A stretch of 64,000 nt of DNA from NCBI GenBank assembly GCA_947165895.1, contig CAMVCB010000004.1:124001-188000 (forward strand), given 5' to 3'. The DNA is from an uncultured Treponema sp. (lineage in GTDB: Bacteria > Spirochaetota > Spirochaetia > Treponematales > Treponemataceae). Both the position numbers and the translations under genes were made by a program. This document shows, piece by piece, positions 43,643 to 52,770 of this stretch (the stretch's first letter is position 1; each line of letters starts with the position of its first letter). Below the pieces are notes generated by a model that saw only the letters and a program-made list of their open reading frames with translations, had not been told where the DNA came from and did not search any database.

Positions 43643-45004
43643 ATGAAAAAATCAATTGCATTATTATTTGCCGGTGCACTTGTTACCGGATTCGCTTTTG
43701 CGGGCGGAATTGAAAACAAAACTAACATGAGCACAGGTTATCTTCGTAACCCAAGCCGCAACGTTGAGGCTGTCCGCCCGGAAGCTTCCTTCTACAATAT
43801 TGCCGGAACAGGCTTTATGGAAAACGGACTCCACATTGAAGTTGGTAACCAGTTTATCATTAAAGAGTATGCAAATACTCTGGCAACAAAAGCCGGAACT
43901 ATTCCGTCCGGTACAAAATACAATGACGAAACTTTTGTCTGGCTTTATCCAAATATTGATATCGTTTACAAAATGGATAAATGGGCTTTCTTCGGAAACT
44001 TTGGTATTTATGCCGGCGGCGGAAAGCTTGAATATTCAGAAGGAACAAGCGTGACTGCTCTGGCTTTCCTGGGAAAAGCTTCTACATATTCAGAACAGGC
44101 AAAAATGGCAGAGGCAGCCGCAACTGCAGCCGGTGATGCGTCAAAAGCAGCAGAATATGGCAAAACGGCTCAGACTGCTGGAAATGCAGCAAAGAATCTT
44201 CTTGCTGCTTCTGGAAATCACTCCCTCACAATTAACTCAATCACATACGGTGAACAGATTGGTCTGGCTTACAATCTTTTTGATATCGTTTCACTTTCAG
44301 CGGCTATCCGCTTTTTGCAGGGGGATCAGAAGCTTACTCTGGAAAGTGCATATTTCAATGCTATTTCTGGTCAGGGAAACGAAGTCGGCTGTAAATCCTT
44401 TGCCTTTGGTGTAAGCCCGGTTTTCGGTGCTCACGTTCGCCTCTTTGAAAAACTCGATATCGCTGCCCAGCTTCAGGTAAAAACTGTAATGAAGTATGAA
44501 GTAAAAGAAGTTACAGGTTCTACTCTTGCAGCAGGTATTGGCGTAACAGACGGAAAAACTTTCCACTCAGATCTTCCTACAGCCCTGAACCTTGGCCTAG
44601 GCTATCGTGTAATTGATCCTCTTTATATAAGCACAAGCTTCAACTACTATTTCAACAAATCAGCTGACTGTGACACAGTAATCGGAACAAGCTCTTATGA
44701 CGATTCCTTTGAAATTGCGGCAGGTGCTGACTACACAATCAATGACTTTGTTCTTGTAAGTGCCGGTCTTGCTTACGGAAAGCAGGGAACAAAAAGCTCA
44801 GCAAACAACGTATTCAACCCGATTCTGGACAGCTTCCAGATTGGTTTTGGTGCAGAAATCAAACCAATTAAGATTCTTACAATCACTGCCGGTGGTACCT
44901 GGGTTAAATACTTTGATACTACTTATACAAAATCAGGATATGACATCGACTTAAGCAAGAAATTGTTCATGTTCTCGGTAGGAGCAACTCTTAAGTTGTT
45001 TTAA
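43643..45004 (+). CDS. FadL/OmpP1-family outer-membrane protein
   Basis: This 453-residue protein has a Sec signal (IALLFAGALVTGFAFA) and an N-terminal region like FadL-family hatch domains (STGYLRNPSRNVEAVRPEASFYN ... NIAGTGFMENG), followed by amphipathic strands to a final VGATLKLF with terminal Phe. The family takes up hydrophobic compounds through the outer membrane. An Ala-rich, helical insertion (roughly residues 140-190: YSEQAKMAEAAATAAGDAS) is unusual within a barrel and may be an extracellular loop. AAAGGG precedes the ATG. The substrate is unknown. Confidence 0.78.
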   Translation: MKKSIALLFAGALVTGFAFAGGIENKTNMSTGYLRNPSRNVEAVRPEASFYNIAGTGFMENGLHIEVGNQFIIKEYANTLATKAGTIPSGTKYNDETFVWLYPNIDIVYKMDKWAFFGNFGIYAGGGKLEYSEGTSVTALAFLGKASTYSEQAKMAEAAATAAGDASKAAEYGKTAQTAGNAAKNLLAASGNHSLTINSITYGEQIGLAYNLFDIVSLSAAIRFLQGDQKLTLESAYFNAISGQGNEVGCKSFAFGVSPVFGAHVRLFEKLDIAAQLQVKTVMKYEVKEVTGSTLAAGIGVTDGKTFHSDLPTALNLGLGYRVIDPLYISTSFNYYFNKSADCDTVIGTSSYDDSFEIAAGADYTINDFVLVSAGLAYGKQGTKSSANNVFNPILDSFQIGFGAEIKPIKILTITAGGTWVKYFDTTYTKSGYDIDLSKKLFMFSVGATLKLF

Positions 45005-45012
45005 TCAACCTT

Positions 45013-45164
45013 AAAATTGGCTCCCGGTCACAAAGCATGGTTCAAAACCGCGCGATAACGCGCTACACGTATTGTGTGGTAAAGAAACTATTGAACCTGC
45101 CGCTCCCGCGGCAGCCACACAATAAGTGTTTTTGCCCCACGCTTTGCTCCCTCGCGCCAGTTTT
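45013..45164. repeat. R3 element (copy b)
   Basis: This 152-nt element has the same nested architecture as copy a: ends AAAATTGGC and GCCAGTTTT, GCGCG/CGCGC palindrome, stem CACGTATTGTGTGG with CCACACAATAAGTG, and apical CTGCCGC/GCGGCAG. One base pair of the middle stem has changed on both arms relative to copy a, and one outer stem has a wholly different sequence that still pairs. It again lies between convergent genes. Confidence 0.88.
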
Positions 45165-45171
45165 TACTAGA

Positions 45172-45828
45172 TTAGTATCCTAATTCTTCTCCGACCAAAA
45201 TAACTTTTATACGGCCCGGGACGCGGCTCATTCTGGTTACTACGAACTGGCAGCAGATTGAGTCGCCGAAGCATTCGCCGCATTTGCCTGTTACGGCGCA
45301 AGGGGTCTTGCAGTCAAGGCGGATACAGTTTGGCGGTGTTGCGGTGTTGCGTACGCGGCGCAGACCGTCTTCCACATTAGTAACTACCTTATTCATTCCG
45401 GCAATTACGATAACGCTTTCAGGGCCGTAAATCAAAAAGCTGACCCGGTTTCCGCGGCCGTCAATATTTATAAGTTCGCCGTCCAGAGTAATGGCATTTG
45501 TGCTCATCAAAAAGGCGTCGGCATTTACAGTTTTTGCCTTGAGCTCTTTTATTTCTTCTGCTGTTTTGTAATCTTCACGGACAATCAGTTCGTGACCGGC
45601 TGCTTTGACAGCGTCCTTAAATCCGTTTTCGTCCAGAGTCATCGAGCCGCCGTAAGCAACTGATTTCTTTTCTGACTGGCCTTCCTCTGTGTGTGCCAGA
45701 AGTTCGCAAAGCTTCTTTTTTGCTTCCTCGACATTTGCACAGTAAAAACCTTCCATCTTGCGTTTGCTGAGATTTTTGATAATCCCGGCAGCCTGAACCT
45801 CATAAAACTTTTCTTTTGGACTTGCCAT
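45172..45828 (-). CDS. LUD-domain protein (lactate utilization/LutC-like)
   Basis: This 218-residue protein contains the LUD domain pattern: SVAYGGSMTLDENGF, AITLDGELINIDGRGNRVSFLIYGPE and VIAGMNKVV. The C-terminal portion has several cysteines (CIRLDCKTPCAVTGKCGECF and SICC) that could bind a metal or FeS centre. LutC and related proteins take part in lactate oxidation with LutA/LutB. Those partners are not adjacent, so the function here is open; many stand-alone LUD proteins are uncharacterised. AGGGG precedes the ATG. Confidence 0.8.
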   Translation of the reverse strand: MASPKEKFYEVQAAGIIKNLSKRKMEGFYCANVEEAKKKLCELLAHTEEGQSEKKSVAYGGSMTLDENGFKDAVKAAGHELIVREDYKTAEEIKELKAKTVNADAFLMSTNAITLDGELINIDGRGNRVSFLIYGPESVIVIAGMNKVVTNVEDGLRRVRNTATPPNCIRLDCKTPCAVTGKCGECFGDSICCQFVVTRMSRVPGRIKVILVGEELGY

Positions 45829-45962
45829 AAAATGCCCCTATAAAAACTAAAAATATGCGTATATAAATATAGCATTAAAGCGGCTGGCGTGCGAGAAATT
45901 TCTGTTTTTAGTTCCGCATTTTTTCAAATGTCAAAAATTCAGCCGGATTTCGAAAAAAAAAC

Positions 45963-46012
45963 TTGACAGACAAAATGTAAGCGTTTACATTTTAACTATG
46001 AAAGCGCTTACA
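45963..46012 (+). promoter_or_regulatory. Promoter and double LacI-type operator of the sucrose operon
   Basis: TTGACA (45963-45968), 17 bases, TACATT (45986-45991). Operator 1, TGTAAGCGTTTACA (45976-45989), overlaps the -10. Operator 2, TGAAAGCGCTTACA (45999-46012), overlaps the start codon. Both fit the LacI/CcpA-type consensus TGNAANCGNNNNCA. The expected transcription start is base 45998, the A of the ATG, and there is no Shine-Dalgarno, so the message may be leaderless. Confidence 0.75.
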
Positions 46013-47008
46013 CAGATAACTACAATGCAGGAACTGGCTGATGCTGCGGGAGTTTCTCTTGCCACAGTATCAAGGGTATTAAACGGAAGCGATAAGGTTT
46101 CTGAAAAAACGAAGGAAAGTGTCATGGAGTTGGTTCGCCAATCCGGCTTTTTCCCGAATGAAACTGCGAGAACCATGGCCGCAGGAAAATCCAGACTTAT
46201 TGCCGTAATTCTTCCGGATGTAGAAAACCCTTACTTTTCACGACTTCTTTCAGAAATCGAAAATCAGTGCGTGGGTCATGGCTATTCAATGATTTTCTTT
46301 AACTCCAAGGGTGACAGTGAAAAGGAAAAGGACATTGTAAACAAAATGATGGCACGTCAGGCAGACGGAATGTTTATTGCCATGACAAAGTATAAGTCAG
46401 AATCAATTCCGGTTCTAACTCAGGCGACCTTCCCGGTTGTTGTAATGAGCCAGAATATTGAAGGCTTGAACTCTGTCTGCATTGATCATCAGGAAGGTGG
46501 TGCTCTGGCTGCAAGGCATTTACTTGAAAATAACTGTGAGTCATTTTTCTTTTTCGGCCGAAAAGATGATGATAAATTTACAGGATTTAGAAAGGAACTG
46601 CTGGAAAAGGGAATTGCGGAGGAAAATATCCAGACCTTTGGTGACAACGACTGGTATTCTACAAATTTTGATGAAGCCTCAGGTCAGATGGATTATTTTA
46701 TGCAGAAAAAGCTTTCTGACCGGAAAACCGGTCTTTTCTGTGTAAATGACCTTTTCGCAGTTCGTGCAATCAGAGCTGCCCACAGAAACAATGTCAAAAT
46801 TCCAGACATGCTTAGTCTAGTAGGCTTTGACAATACAATGATATGCGACATGGCTTATCCGACCCTGACTTCAATCAGTCAGCCGCTGGAAGAAATAGCC
46901 GCAGAAAGTTTTAATCTTTTGTGCCGCAAAATAAAAGAAGGGAAGAATGGGGAAAAATGTCCGCAAAGCATTATCTTCCATCCGTCTCTTGTAAAAAGGG
47001 AATCCTAA
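45998..47008 (+). CDS. LacI-family transcriptional repressor of sucrose operon
   Basis: The protein has 336 residues. The N-terminal HTH MQELADAAGVSLATVSRVLNGS with hinge helix ETARTMAAGKSRLIAVI is classic LacI/GalR. The ligand domain follows (DVENPYFSRLLSEIENQC, ADGMFIAMTKYK, FFFGRKDDDKFTGFRKEL, SLVGFDNTMICDMAYPTLTSI). It probably binds sucrose, fructose or a phosphorylated derivative. It heads the operon and its own start region carries two operators, so autoregulation is likely. The start at 45998 gives a 9-residue extension before the usual HTH start; an internal ATG at 46025 would be too short at the N-terminus. Confidence 0.93.
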   Translation: MKALTQITTMQELADAAGVSLATVSRVLNGSDKVSEKTKESVMELVRQSGFFPNETARTMAAGKSRLIAVILPDVENPYFSRLLSEIENQCVGHGYSMIFFNSKGDSEKEKDIVNKMMARQADGMFIAMTKYKSESIPVLTQATFPVVVMSQNIEGLNSVCIDHQEGGALAARHLLENNCESFFFFGRKDDDKFTGFRKELLEKGIAEENIQTFGDNDWYSTNFDEASGQMDYFMQKKLSDRKTGLFCVNDLFAVRAIRAAHRNNVKIPDMLSLVGFDNTMICDMAYPTLTSISQPLEEIAAESFNLLCRKIKEGKNGEKCPQSIIFHPSLVKRES

Positions 47009-47057
47009 GGCTTGGCCGGCTTCCTTTTATTATGAAAAGTAAATTATGGAGAATTTT

Positions 47058-48347
47058 ATGAAAAAAACGAATCTAATTTTGTGTGCAGCTTTACTGGCTG
47101 TATCGGTTTTTACGGGATGTAAAAAGTCTGGTAAATCAAATTCAATCAGCATTATGTTCCAGGGTTCGGACTCTGAACAGGCTGCAATCAAGGCCTGCTC
47201 TGAAAAATTTACAAAACAGACTGGAATTAATGTTGAACTTTTGTACACTCCTCACGATTCTTATACATCTAAGCTCGCAAGCTTTATTAAAAACAAAAAT
47301 GTGCCTGATATCATCAGTGTTGATGGTCCTGTTCTGGCAAGCCTTGCATGGTCAGGCGTTATTCAGTGCGTAGAGCCTTATATCGATTCAGAAATCATAA
47401 AGGATATGACACCTTCCAACATTGCTCAGTGTACTTATCCTGTAGACAATAAGCTTTATGCCATCAGCTATGCAGATTCAACAGTATTACTTTACTGTAA
47501 TAAAACATATCTTAACAAAATTGGTGCAAGAATTCCAAAATCTGTAGAAGATGCCTGGACAATTGAAGAATTTGACGACATCCTTACAAAGCTTGCCGAT
47601 CTTCCTGAAGTTACATGGCCTCTTGATTTGATGTGGGCATGGAATATTGCGGGCTCTGAATGGGGAACTTATGCTTTCTATGAATGTCTTGCTTCTGGTG
47701 GTTCTGATCTTATCGACCGCAAAACATGGAAGGCAGACGGAACTTTGAACAGTCCTGAATCAGTAAATGTTTTGAAATACTTCCAGAAATGGGGTACAAA
47801 GGGCTGGATTGTTCCAAAATCTGCCGGAGAAAACACTCTTTACAATGACAAGCGCCAGACTGCTATTGCATGGAACGGAAACTGGAATTTCCTTACCTGC
47901 GAAGCTGCAATGGGTGACGAAGTAATTGCCCTTCCTCTTCCTAACTTTGGAAAGGGAACTCGTACTCCAAACGCAACCTGGATCTGGGGTATTTCCGCAA
48001 CAAGTAAAAAAGCTGATAAAGCCGGAAAATTCCTGAGCTTTATGATGACTGATACAGACTTCCTTGATGCTATGGAAGCAAATGCCTGCTATCCTGCATT
48101 GAAAAAGTTTGCTGCCCGTTGTGAAACCTACATGGATCCTGCAAAAATGGCTATTGCTTATGAGCAGTCGAACTACGCTGTAAGCCGTCCTAACCATCCT
48201 GCTTATCCGACAATCACACTTGCTTTCTCTGATGCGTTTGAAGCTGTTCTTAACGGTGCTGACATCAAGACTGAACTTGATAAGGCTGCCCAGAAAATTG
48301 ATGAAGACATCAGCGATAACGGCGGATACCCTCCATTTGGAAAGTAA
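47058..48347 (+). CDS. ABC sugar transporter substrate-binding lipoprotein
   Basis: The protein has 429 residues. It has a lipobox signal (LLAVSVFTGC) and a CUT1-type sugar-binding protein: SISIMFQGSDSEQAAIKACSE, VPDIISVDGPVLASL, YAISYADSTVLLYCNKTYL, and TAIAWNGNWNFLT. The ATG at 47058 has GGAGA 5-6 bases upstream; the ATG at 47046 lies before that site. With the two downstream permeases it should import sucrose or fructo-oligosaccharides, judged from the GH32 and fructokinase genes that follow. No ATPase gene is in the operon, so a shared MsmX/UgpC-like ATPase is expected elsewhere. Confidence 0.92.
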   Translation: MKKTNLILCAALLAVSVFTGCKKSGKSNSISIMFQGSDSEQAAIKACSEKFTKQTGINVELLYTPHDSYTSKLASFIKNKNVPDIISVDGPVLASLAWSGVIQCVEPYIDSEIIKDMTPSNIAQCTYPVDNKLYAISYADSTVLLYCNKTYLNKIGARIPKSVEDAWTIEEFDDILTKLADLPEVTWPLDLMWAWNIAGSEWGTYAFYECLASGGSDLIDRKTWKADGTLNSPESVNVLKYFQKWGTKGWIVPKSAGENTLYNDKRQTAIAWNGNWNFLTCEAAMGDEVIALPLPNFGKGTRTPNATWIWGISATSKKADKAGKFLSFMMTDTDFLDAMEANACYPALKKFAARCETYMDPAKMAIAYEQSNYAVSRPNHPAYPTITLAFSDAFEAVLNGADIKTELDKAAQKIDEDISDNGGYPPFGK

Positions 48348-48362
48348 TAATAATTAAAACTA

Positions 48363-48396
48363 TCCCGGAAGAATTAACCTCCTGATTTTTCCGGGA
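48363..48396 (+). terminator. Intercistronic hairpin after the binding-protein gene
   Basis: TCCCGGAA and TTCCGGGA form an 8-bp stem with an 18-base loop, followed by a T-rich tract. Such hairpins after binding-protein genes often stabilise the upstream mRNA or cause partial termination, giving more binding protein than permease. Confidence 0.6.
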
Positions 48397-48428
48397 CTTT
48401 CCTCTAATTTTTTTTCAGAGAGTAAAAT

Positions 48429-49349
48429 ATGAAGAACTCAGTATTTAAATCCCTTGGGGAAAAGAATATCCGGCAGGAAATCTTAATGCTTCTTCCGGCC
48501 TGCGTACTGCTCATTATTTTTATGGTTGCGCCTTTTTTTTCAGCTTTCGGCCTTTCGCTTTCAAATCAAAAGCTGATTCCAAATCCTATGGTTCCGGCAA
48601 AATTTATAGGATTAAGAAATTATATTCAGATTTTTAAGGATATAAGTTTCTGGCAGGCTTTTAAAAACGTAATTCTATTTACGCTTATGGTAATTCCCCT
48701 GCAGTGCGGCTTTGCCCTTTTGATGGCAAATGCACTGAACAGAGTCAGATTTATCAAAAGCTTTTTGAGGAGCATGTTTTTTCTTCCATATATTACTCCA
48801 ATGGTTATTGTAGCCGTAATCTGGAAATCTATTTATCAGTATCCGGACGGTATTGCAAATCTTGTCCTTAAAGTTTGTACTCTTGGTCTTGGAAAACCTT
48901 TAGACTGGCTGGGAAATAAAAATTCAGCACTGATTGCAATTACTCTGCTTTCTGCCTGGCAGGCTTTCGGTTTTCAGATGATTGTTTATCTTGGTGCCTT
49001 GCAGAGCATTCCTTCTTCACTTTATGAAGCTGCAAATATTGACGGTGCAAATTCCCGCCAGATTTTTTTCAATATTACGTGGCCAGCCCTGAAAGAAACA
49101 AATACCCTTGTTCTTATTATTACAACAATTCAGGCTTTAAAACTTTTTACTCAGGTAAATATCATGACAAAGGGTGGTCCTAACGGTGCCACAAATACCC
49201 TTGTTCATTATATATATCAGAGCGGATTTACAGGACAAAAAATCGGCTATGCTTCCGCAGCCTCTGTAATTCTCTTCCTTTTAATTCTTGTGATTTTCCT
49301 TGTTCAAAATAAGCTTTTGCGTGGAAAAGAAGAAAAATCACGGGACTAG
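48429..49349 (+). CDS. ABC sugar transporter permease, MalF/UgpA-type
   Basis: The protein has 306 residues and six membrane helices. The EAA loop is present as YEAANIDGANSRQIFFNITWP, the contact site for the ATPase. LLPACVLLIIFMVAPFFSAFGLS is the first helix. It pairs with the next gene to form the heterodimeric channel of the sucrose/fructoside importer. It begins 81 bases after the binding protein with a hairpin between. Confidence 0.93.
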   Translation: MKNSVFKSLGEKNIRQEILMLLPACVLLIIFMVAPFFSAFGLSLSNQKLIPNPMVPAKFIGLRNYIQIFKDISFWQAFKNVILFTLMVIPLQCGFALLMANALNRVRFIKSFLRSMFFLPYITPMVIVAVIWKSIYQYPDGIANLVLKVCTLGLGKPLDWLGNKNSALIAITLLSAWQAFGFQMIVYLGALQSIPSSLYEAANIDGANSRQIFFNITWPALKETNTLVLIITTIQALKLFTQVNIMTKGGPNGATNTLVHYIYQSGFTGQKIGYASAASVILFLLILVIFLVQNKLLRGKEEKSRD

Positions 49350-49368
49350 CTGAACTGGAGATATTATT

Positions 49369-50214
49369 ATGGTAAGAAATAGACAAAAAGATTTATATTT
49401 TGCAGGCTTTCTATTTATTCTTGGACTTCTGATTATCACTCCGATTTTCCTCATGTTCATTTCTTCGCTCAAGGATGACAGATATGAAATTATGCGTGAT
49501 ATGGGAAGCCTTAAGGCATTTTTTGTTCTGCATCCGACTTTACACAACTTTAAAGAAGTGCTTTTTGAGTCAGTTCAGAACTTTGGCCGTTCTTTCATTA
49601 ATTCGATAATCGTACTTTCGGTTACTGTTGTACTGACTTCGGTAATCTGTTCTATGGCGGGATATGCCTTGCAGAGGGGAAAGCTTAAAATCAAGAAATT
49701 TATCTTTCTTGTAGTTCTTTCGCTTTACATCATTCCAATGGAAGCAATCATGCTGCCTTTGATGTACCAGGTTTCTTCATGGGGGATTACGGATACTTTT
49801 TCCGTGCAGATTCTTCCTTTTGTGGCAAGCCCGCTTTACATCTATCTTTTTTATAATTATTTTAAGGAGATTCCTGTTTCGCTTTCGGAAAATGCCGAGC
49901 TGGAAGGAGCTTCCTTCTGGCAGATTTTTAAGGACATTTATCTTCCGATGAATAAAGCCCCGATTATCACAGTCTGTATTCTCCAGGGAATGGATATGTG
50001 GAATCAGTATTTGTGGCCGCTGCTTGTTACAACTGACCAGAAGGTGCGCCCTATGTCTGTTGCACTTTCGTCTTTTACAGGAACTGGCGGAGATATTTAC
50101 TGGGATCAGCTTATGGCGGCTAGCGTTGTAATGCTTCTTCCGGTTCTTGTGCTTTTTATTATTTTCCAGCGAAACTTTATAGAATCAGTCGGTTCTTCGG
50201 CGGTTAAGGGATAA
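49369..50214 (+). CDS. ABC sugar transporter permease, MalG/UgpE-type
   Basis: The protein has 281 residues and six helices. The EAA motif is SENAELEGASFWQIFKDIYLP. The N-terminus FAGFLFILGLLIITPIFLMF is the first helix and the end RNFIESVGSSAVKG is typical for MalG-type subunits. It lies 19 bases after the partner permease, with GGAG upstream, and ends 4 bases before the GH32 gene, indicating tight operon structure. Confidence 0.93.
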   Translation: MVRNRQKDLYFAGFLFILGLLIITPIFLMFISSLKDDRYEIMRDMGSLKAFFVLHPTLHNFKEVLFESVQNFGRSFINSIIVLSVTVVLTSVICSMAGYALQRGKLKIKKFIFLVVLSLYIIPMEAIMLPLMYQVSSWGITDTFSVQILPFVASPLYIYLFYNYFKEIPVSLSENAELEGASFWQIFKDIYLPMNKAPIITVCILQGMDMWNQYLWPLLVTTDQKVRPMSVALSSFTGTGGDIYWDQLMAASVVMLLPVLVLFIIFQRNFIESVGSSAVKG

Positions 50215-50218
50215 TTTT

Positions 50219-51730
50219 ATGACTGACACATTATTGAAGGCTCAGAAAAAACAGGATGAATTGACTGGCATTATTGCGGCATCAGAGGAAATTAAAGACC
50301 AGAGACCTCTTTTTCATTTTGCAACTCCCGGCGGCTGGTGTAATGACCCCAACGGCTTTTCTGAGTTTGCCGGTAAAATTCATCTTTTTTACCAGTATCA
50401 TCCTTATTCAACACAGTGGGGGCCTATGCACTGGGGCCACGTTACATCCGGCGATTTTCTTAAATGGGAAATTGAACCGGTGGCTCTTGCGCCTGACTCT
50501 GAGGCTGATTTTAAAGGCTGTTTTTCAGGGACGGCGATTGAGTATGAAGGAAAACATCTTCTTGCCTATACCGGAGTTTCTGAAAATGAAGAAGGTGAAG
50601 TTCAGAACCAGTGTTTAGCCTTTGGGGATGGAAAAAATTACAAAAAAGTCAGCAGTCAGCCTGTAATTACAGCCCGCGATATTCCTTTTGATTATGTTCA
50701 TGCTCACTTCCGCGATCCAAAAATCTGGAAGAGAGATGGAAAAATCTATATGATTTGCGGACTTAAGCAAAAGGATGGAAAAGGCTGTCTTGTAATGTTT
50801 GAATCAGCGGATGCAAAAAAATGGACTTACAAAGGCGTAATTGATTCAAGTCGTGATGGACTCAGCACTATGTGGGAATGTCCGGATATTTCTGTAGTAA
50901 ATGGAAAAGAGCTTCTGATATTTTCACCTCAGGAGATGAAGGAAAATTATCAGCTTGGCTTTCACGATGGCAACAACAGCATTTATGTAAGCGGAAAACT
51001 GGATTACGAAAAATGCATTTTTACCCGCGAGCGTCGTCCTGAAAATAATTATACTGCCGCCCTTGTTGATTACGGAATTGATTTTTATGCCCCTGAAAGT
51101 CTGCAGCTTTCTGACGGCCGCCTTATTATGACAGCCTGGATGCAGGCCTGGGAATCTTATATTACACCGGAAAATTACATCTGGTCGGGAATGATGACTC
51201 TGCCCCGCGAGCTTTCCCTGAAAAATGGAAGGCTTTACCAGAAGCCTGTAAGGGAACTTGAAGGCTGGAAGTCTGAGGGCAGGGCAGGAGAAATTGCCGG
51301 CGGCAAAAATGAATGTATTTTTAAAAAGGCCAGGAGGCATTTTGAACTGGATCTTAAAAGTCAGGCCGCTTCCGGTCAGATAAATCTGAGTCTCGCGGGC
51401 GGGGCTGAAAAAGTGATGCTCAAAATCAATCTGGATGATAAATCCATTTCTTTTGACAGATCAGAAAGCCTTGTTGCGGGAAAAATTCCTTATAGAAAGG
51501 CAAAAATCAGAACTGAGGAAAATGCCGGCGGGGAAAACAGCCAGACCGGCGGAAAATTTAAATTTCAGATAATCTGTGATACCTGTTCGCTGGAAGTTTT
51601 TATAAATGACGGAATTATGACTTTTACCAATATTTTTTATATGAGTGATGTTTTATCTGATTTAGTCATTGAAAACGGTACAAATCAGTCACTCACTTAT
51701 GATTTCTGGAAAATTCAGGAGAAGAAATAA
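50219..51730 (+). CDS. GH32 beta-fructosidase / sucrose-(6-phosphate) hydrolase
   Basis: This 503-residue cytoplasmic enzyme (no signal peptide) hydrolyses terminal beta-fructosides. The nucleophile is D43 in WCNDPNG (usually WMNDPNG). The transition-state stabiliser is in HFRDPKIW, and the acid/base E220 is in WECPDIS. A C-terminal beta-sandwich follows (~370-503). Since uptake is by an ABC system rather than PTS, the substrate is more likely unphosphorylated sucrose or short fructans. It sits between the permeases and fructokinase, with the stop immediately before the next ATG. Confidence 0.94.
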   Translation: MTDTLLKAQKKQDELTGIIAASEEIKDQRPLFHFATPGGWCNDPNGFSEFAGKIHLFYQYHPYSTQWGPMHWGHVTSGDFLKWEIEPVALAPDSEADFKGCFSGTAIEYEGKHLLAYTGVSENEEGEVQNQCLAFGDGKNYKKVSSQPVITARDIPFDYVHAHFRDPKIWKRDGKIYMICGLKQKDGKGCLVMFESADAKKWTYKGVIDSSRDGLSTMWECPDISVVNGKELLIFSPQEMKENYQLGFHDGNNSIYVSGKLDYEKCIFTRERRPENNYTAALVDYGIDFYAPESLQLSDGRLIMTAWMQAWESYITPENYIWSGMMTLPRELSLKNGRLYQKPVRELEGWKSEGRAGEIAGGKNECIFKKARRHFELDLKSQAASGQINLSLAGGAEKVMLKINLDDKSISFDRSESLVAGKIPYRKAKIRTEENAGGENSQTGGKFKFQIICDTCSLEVFINDGIMTFTNIFYMSDVLSDLVIENGTNQSLTYDFWKIQEKK

Positions 51731-52705
51731 ATGAAAAATGATGTAATTGCTCTTGGTGAGCTTTTGATTGATTTTACGCAGAATGGAATAAGTCAGGCCG
51801 GCAACTGGATGATGGAAGCAAATCCAGGCGGAGCTCCCTGCAACGTGCTTGCCATGCTTACAAAACTGGGGCATAAAACTGCTTTTCTTGGACAAGTCGG
51901 AAATGATATGTTCGGAAAAATGCTGAAGGACAGAGTTTCCGCAATCGGAATTGATGTATCAAATCTTATTTTGTCTGATGAATACAATACTACTCTGGCT
52001 TTTGTTCACACAGCCCCGGATGGCGACAGGGATTTTTCTTTTTACCGGAAAACCGGCGCTGATGCTTTTTTGAAAAAAGAAAGTATTAAGGCTGAGGTTT
52101 TTAAAAATGCCCGTATTTTCCATTTCGGGACTCTTTCCATGACAAATCCTGTTGTAAACGAAGCAACAGAATTTGCCCTGGAAAGGGCAAAAAATGCAGG
52201 ACTTTTAATTTCATTTGATCCGAATCTTCGCAAGCCCCTCTGGGATTCCCTTGAAAAGGCAAAAGAGCGCATCTGGTATGGAATTTCTGTCTGCAATATT
52301 CTTAAAATTTCTGAGGATGAACTTGAATTCATCACAGGCGAAAAGGATATAAAAAAAGGAATCTCCGCAATCAGGGGAAAAAATAAAATTCCTTTGATTA
52401 CTGTCACAATGGGAAAGCATGGAAGCGCTTCTTCTTATCTTGGAAAGGATGGAAGTGAGCTTTTCCTTGAGGCTGAAACTTTCTCAAATGTAAAAACAAT
52501 TGATACAACAGGAGCCGGCGATACTTTCTGTGCCTGCATACTGCATGAAATACTTAAAAATGGCTATGAAGACTTTTCTATGGAAAGAATGAGGGCGATG
52601 CTGAGGTTTGCAAATGCGGCTTCTTCCCTGATCACTACAAGGAAGGGGGCCCTTTGTGTAATGCCGGATCAGGCAGAAATTTTAAAATTAATTGAAGCAG
52701 ATTAG
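51731..52705 (+). CDS. scrK: Fructokinase, PfkB family
   Basis: The protein has 324 residues. PfkB signatures are NPGGAPCNVLAMLTKLG near the N-terminus and DTTGAGDTFCACIL near residues 257-270, with catalytic D264. VALGELLIDFTQNG-like start (IALGELLIDF) is typical of fructokinases. It would phosphorylate fructose released by the GH32 enzyme, feeding glycolysis. The ATG follows the GH32 stop directly, so translation is coupled. It is the last clearly sugar-related gene of the operon. Confidence 0.93.
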   Translation: MKNDVIALGELLIDFTQNGISQAGNWMMEANPGGAPCNVLAMLTKLGHKTAFLGQVGNDMFGKMLKDRVSAIGIDVSNLILSDEYNTTLAFVHTAPDGDRDFSFYRKTGADAFLKKESIKAEVFKNARIFHFGTLSMTNPVVNEATEFALERAKNAGLLISFDPNLRKPLWDSLEKAKERIWYGISVCNILKISEDELEFITGEKDIKKGISAIRGKNKIPLITVTMGKHGSASSYLGKDGSELFLEAETFSNVKTIDTTGAGDTFCACILHEILKNGYEDFSMERMRAMLRFANAASSLITTRKGALCVMPDQAEILKLIEAD

Positions 52706-52770
52706 TAAAGTTATCATTGAGAATAACTATTTGTTTTAATATAATACTGCCGGGAGGATTGCTGACTTTT

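Noticed and set aside
41964..45164. CRISPR array from the repeated R3 sequences
   Set aside because: There are only two ~150-nt copies separated by whole genes, with internal dyads; no short regularly spaced repeats and no cas genes.
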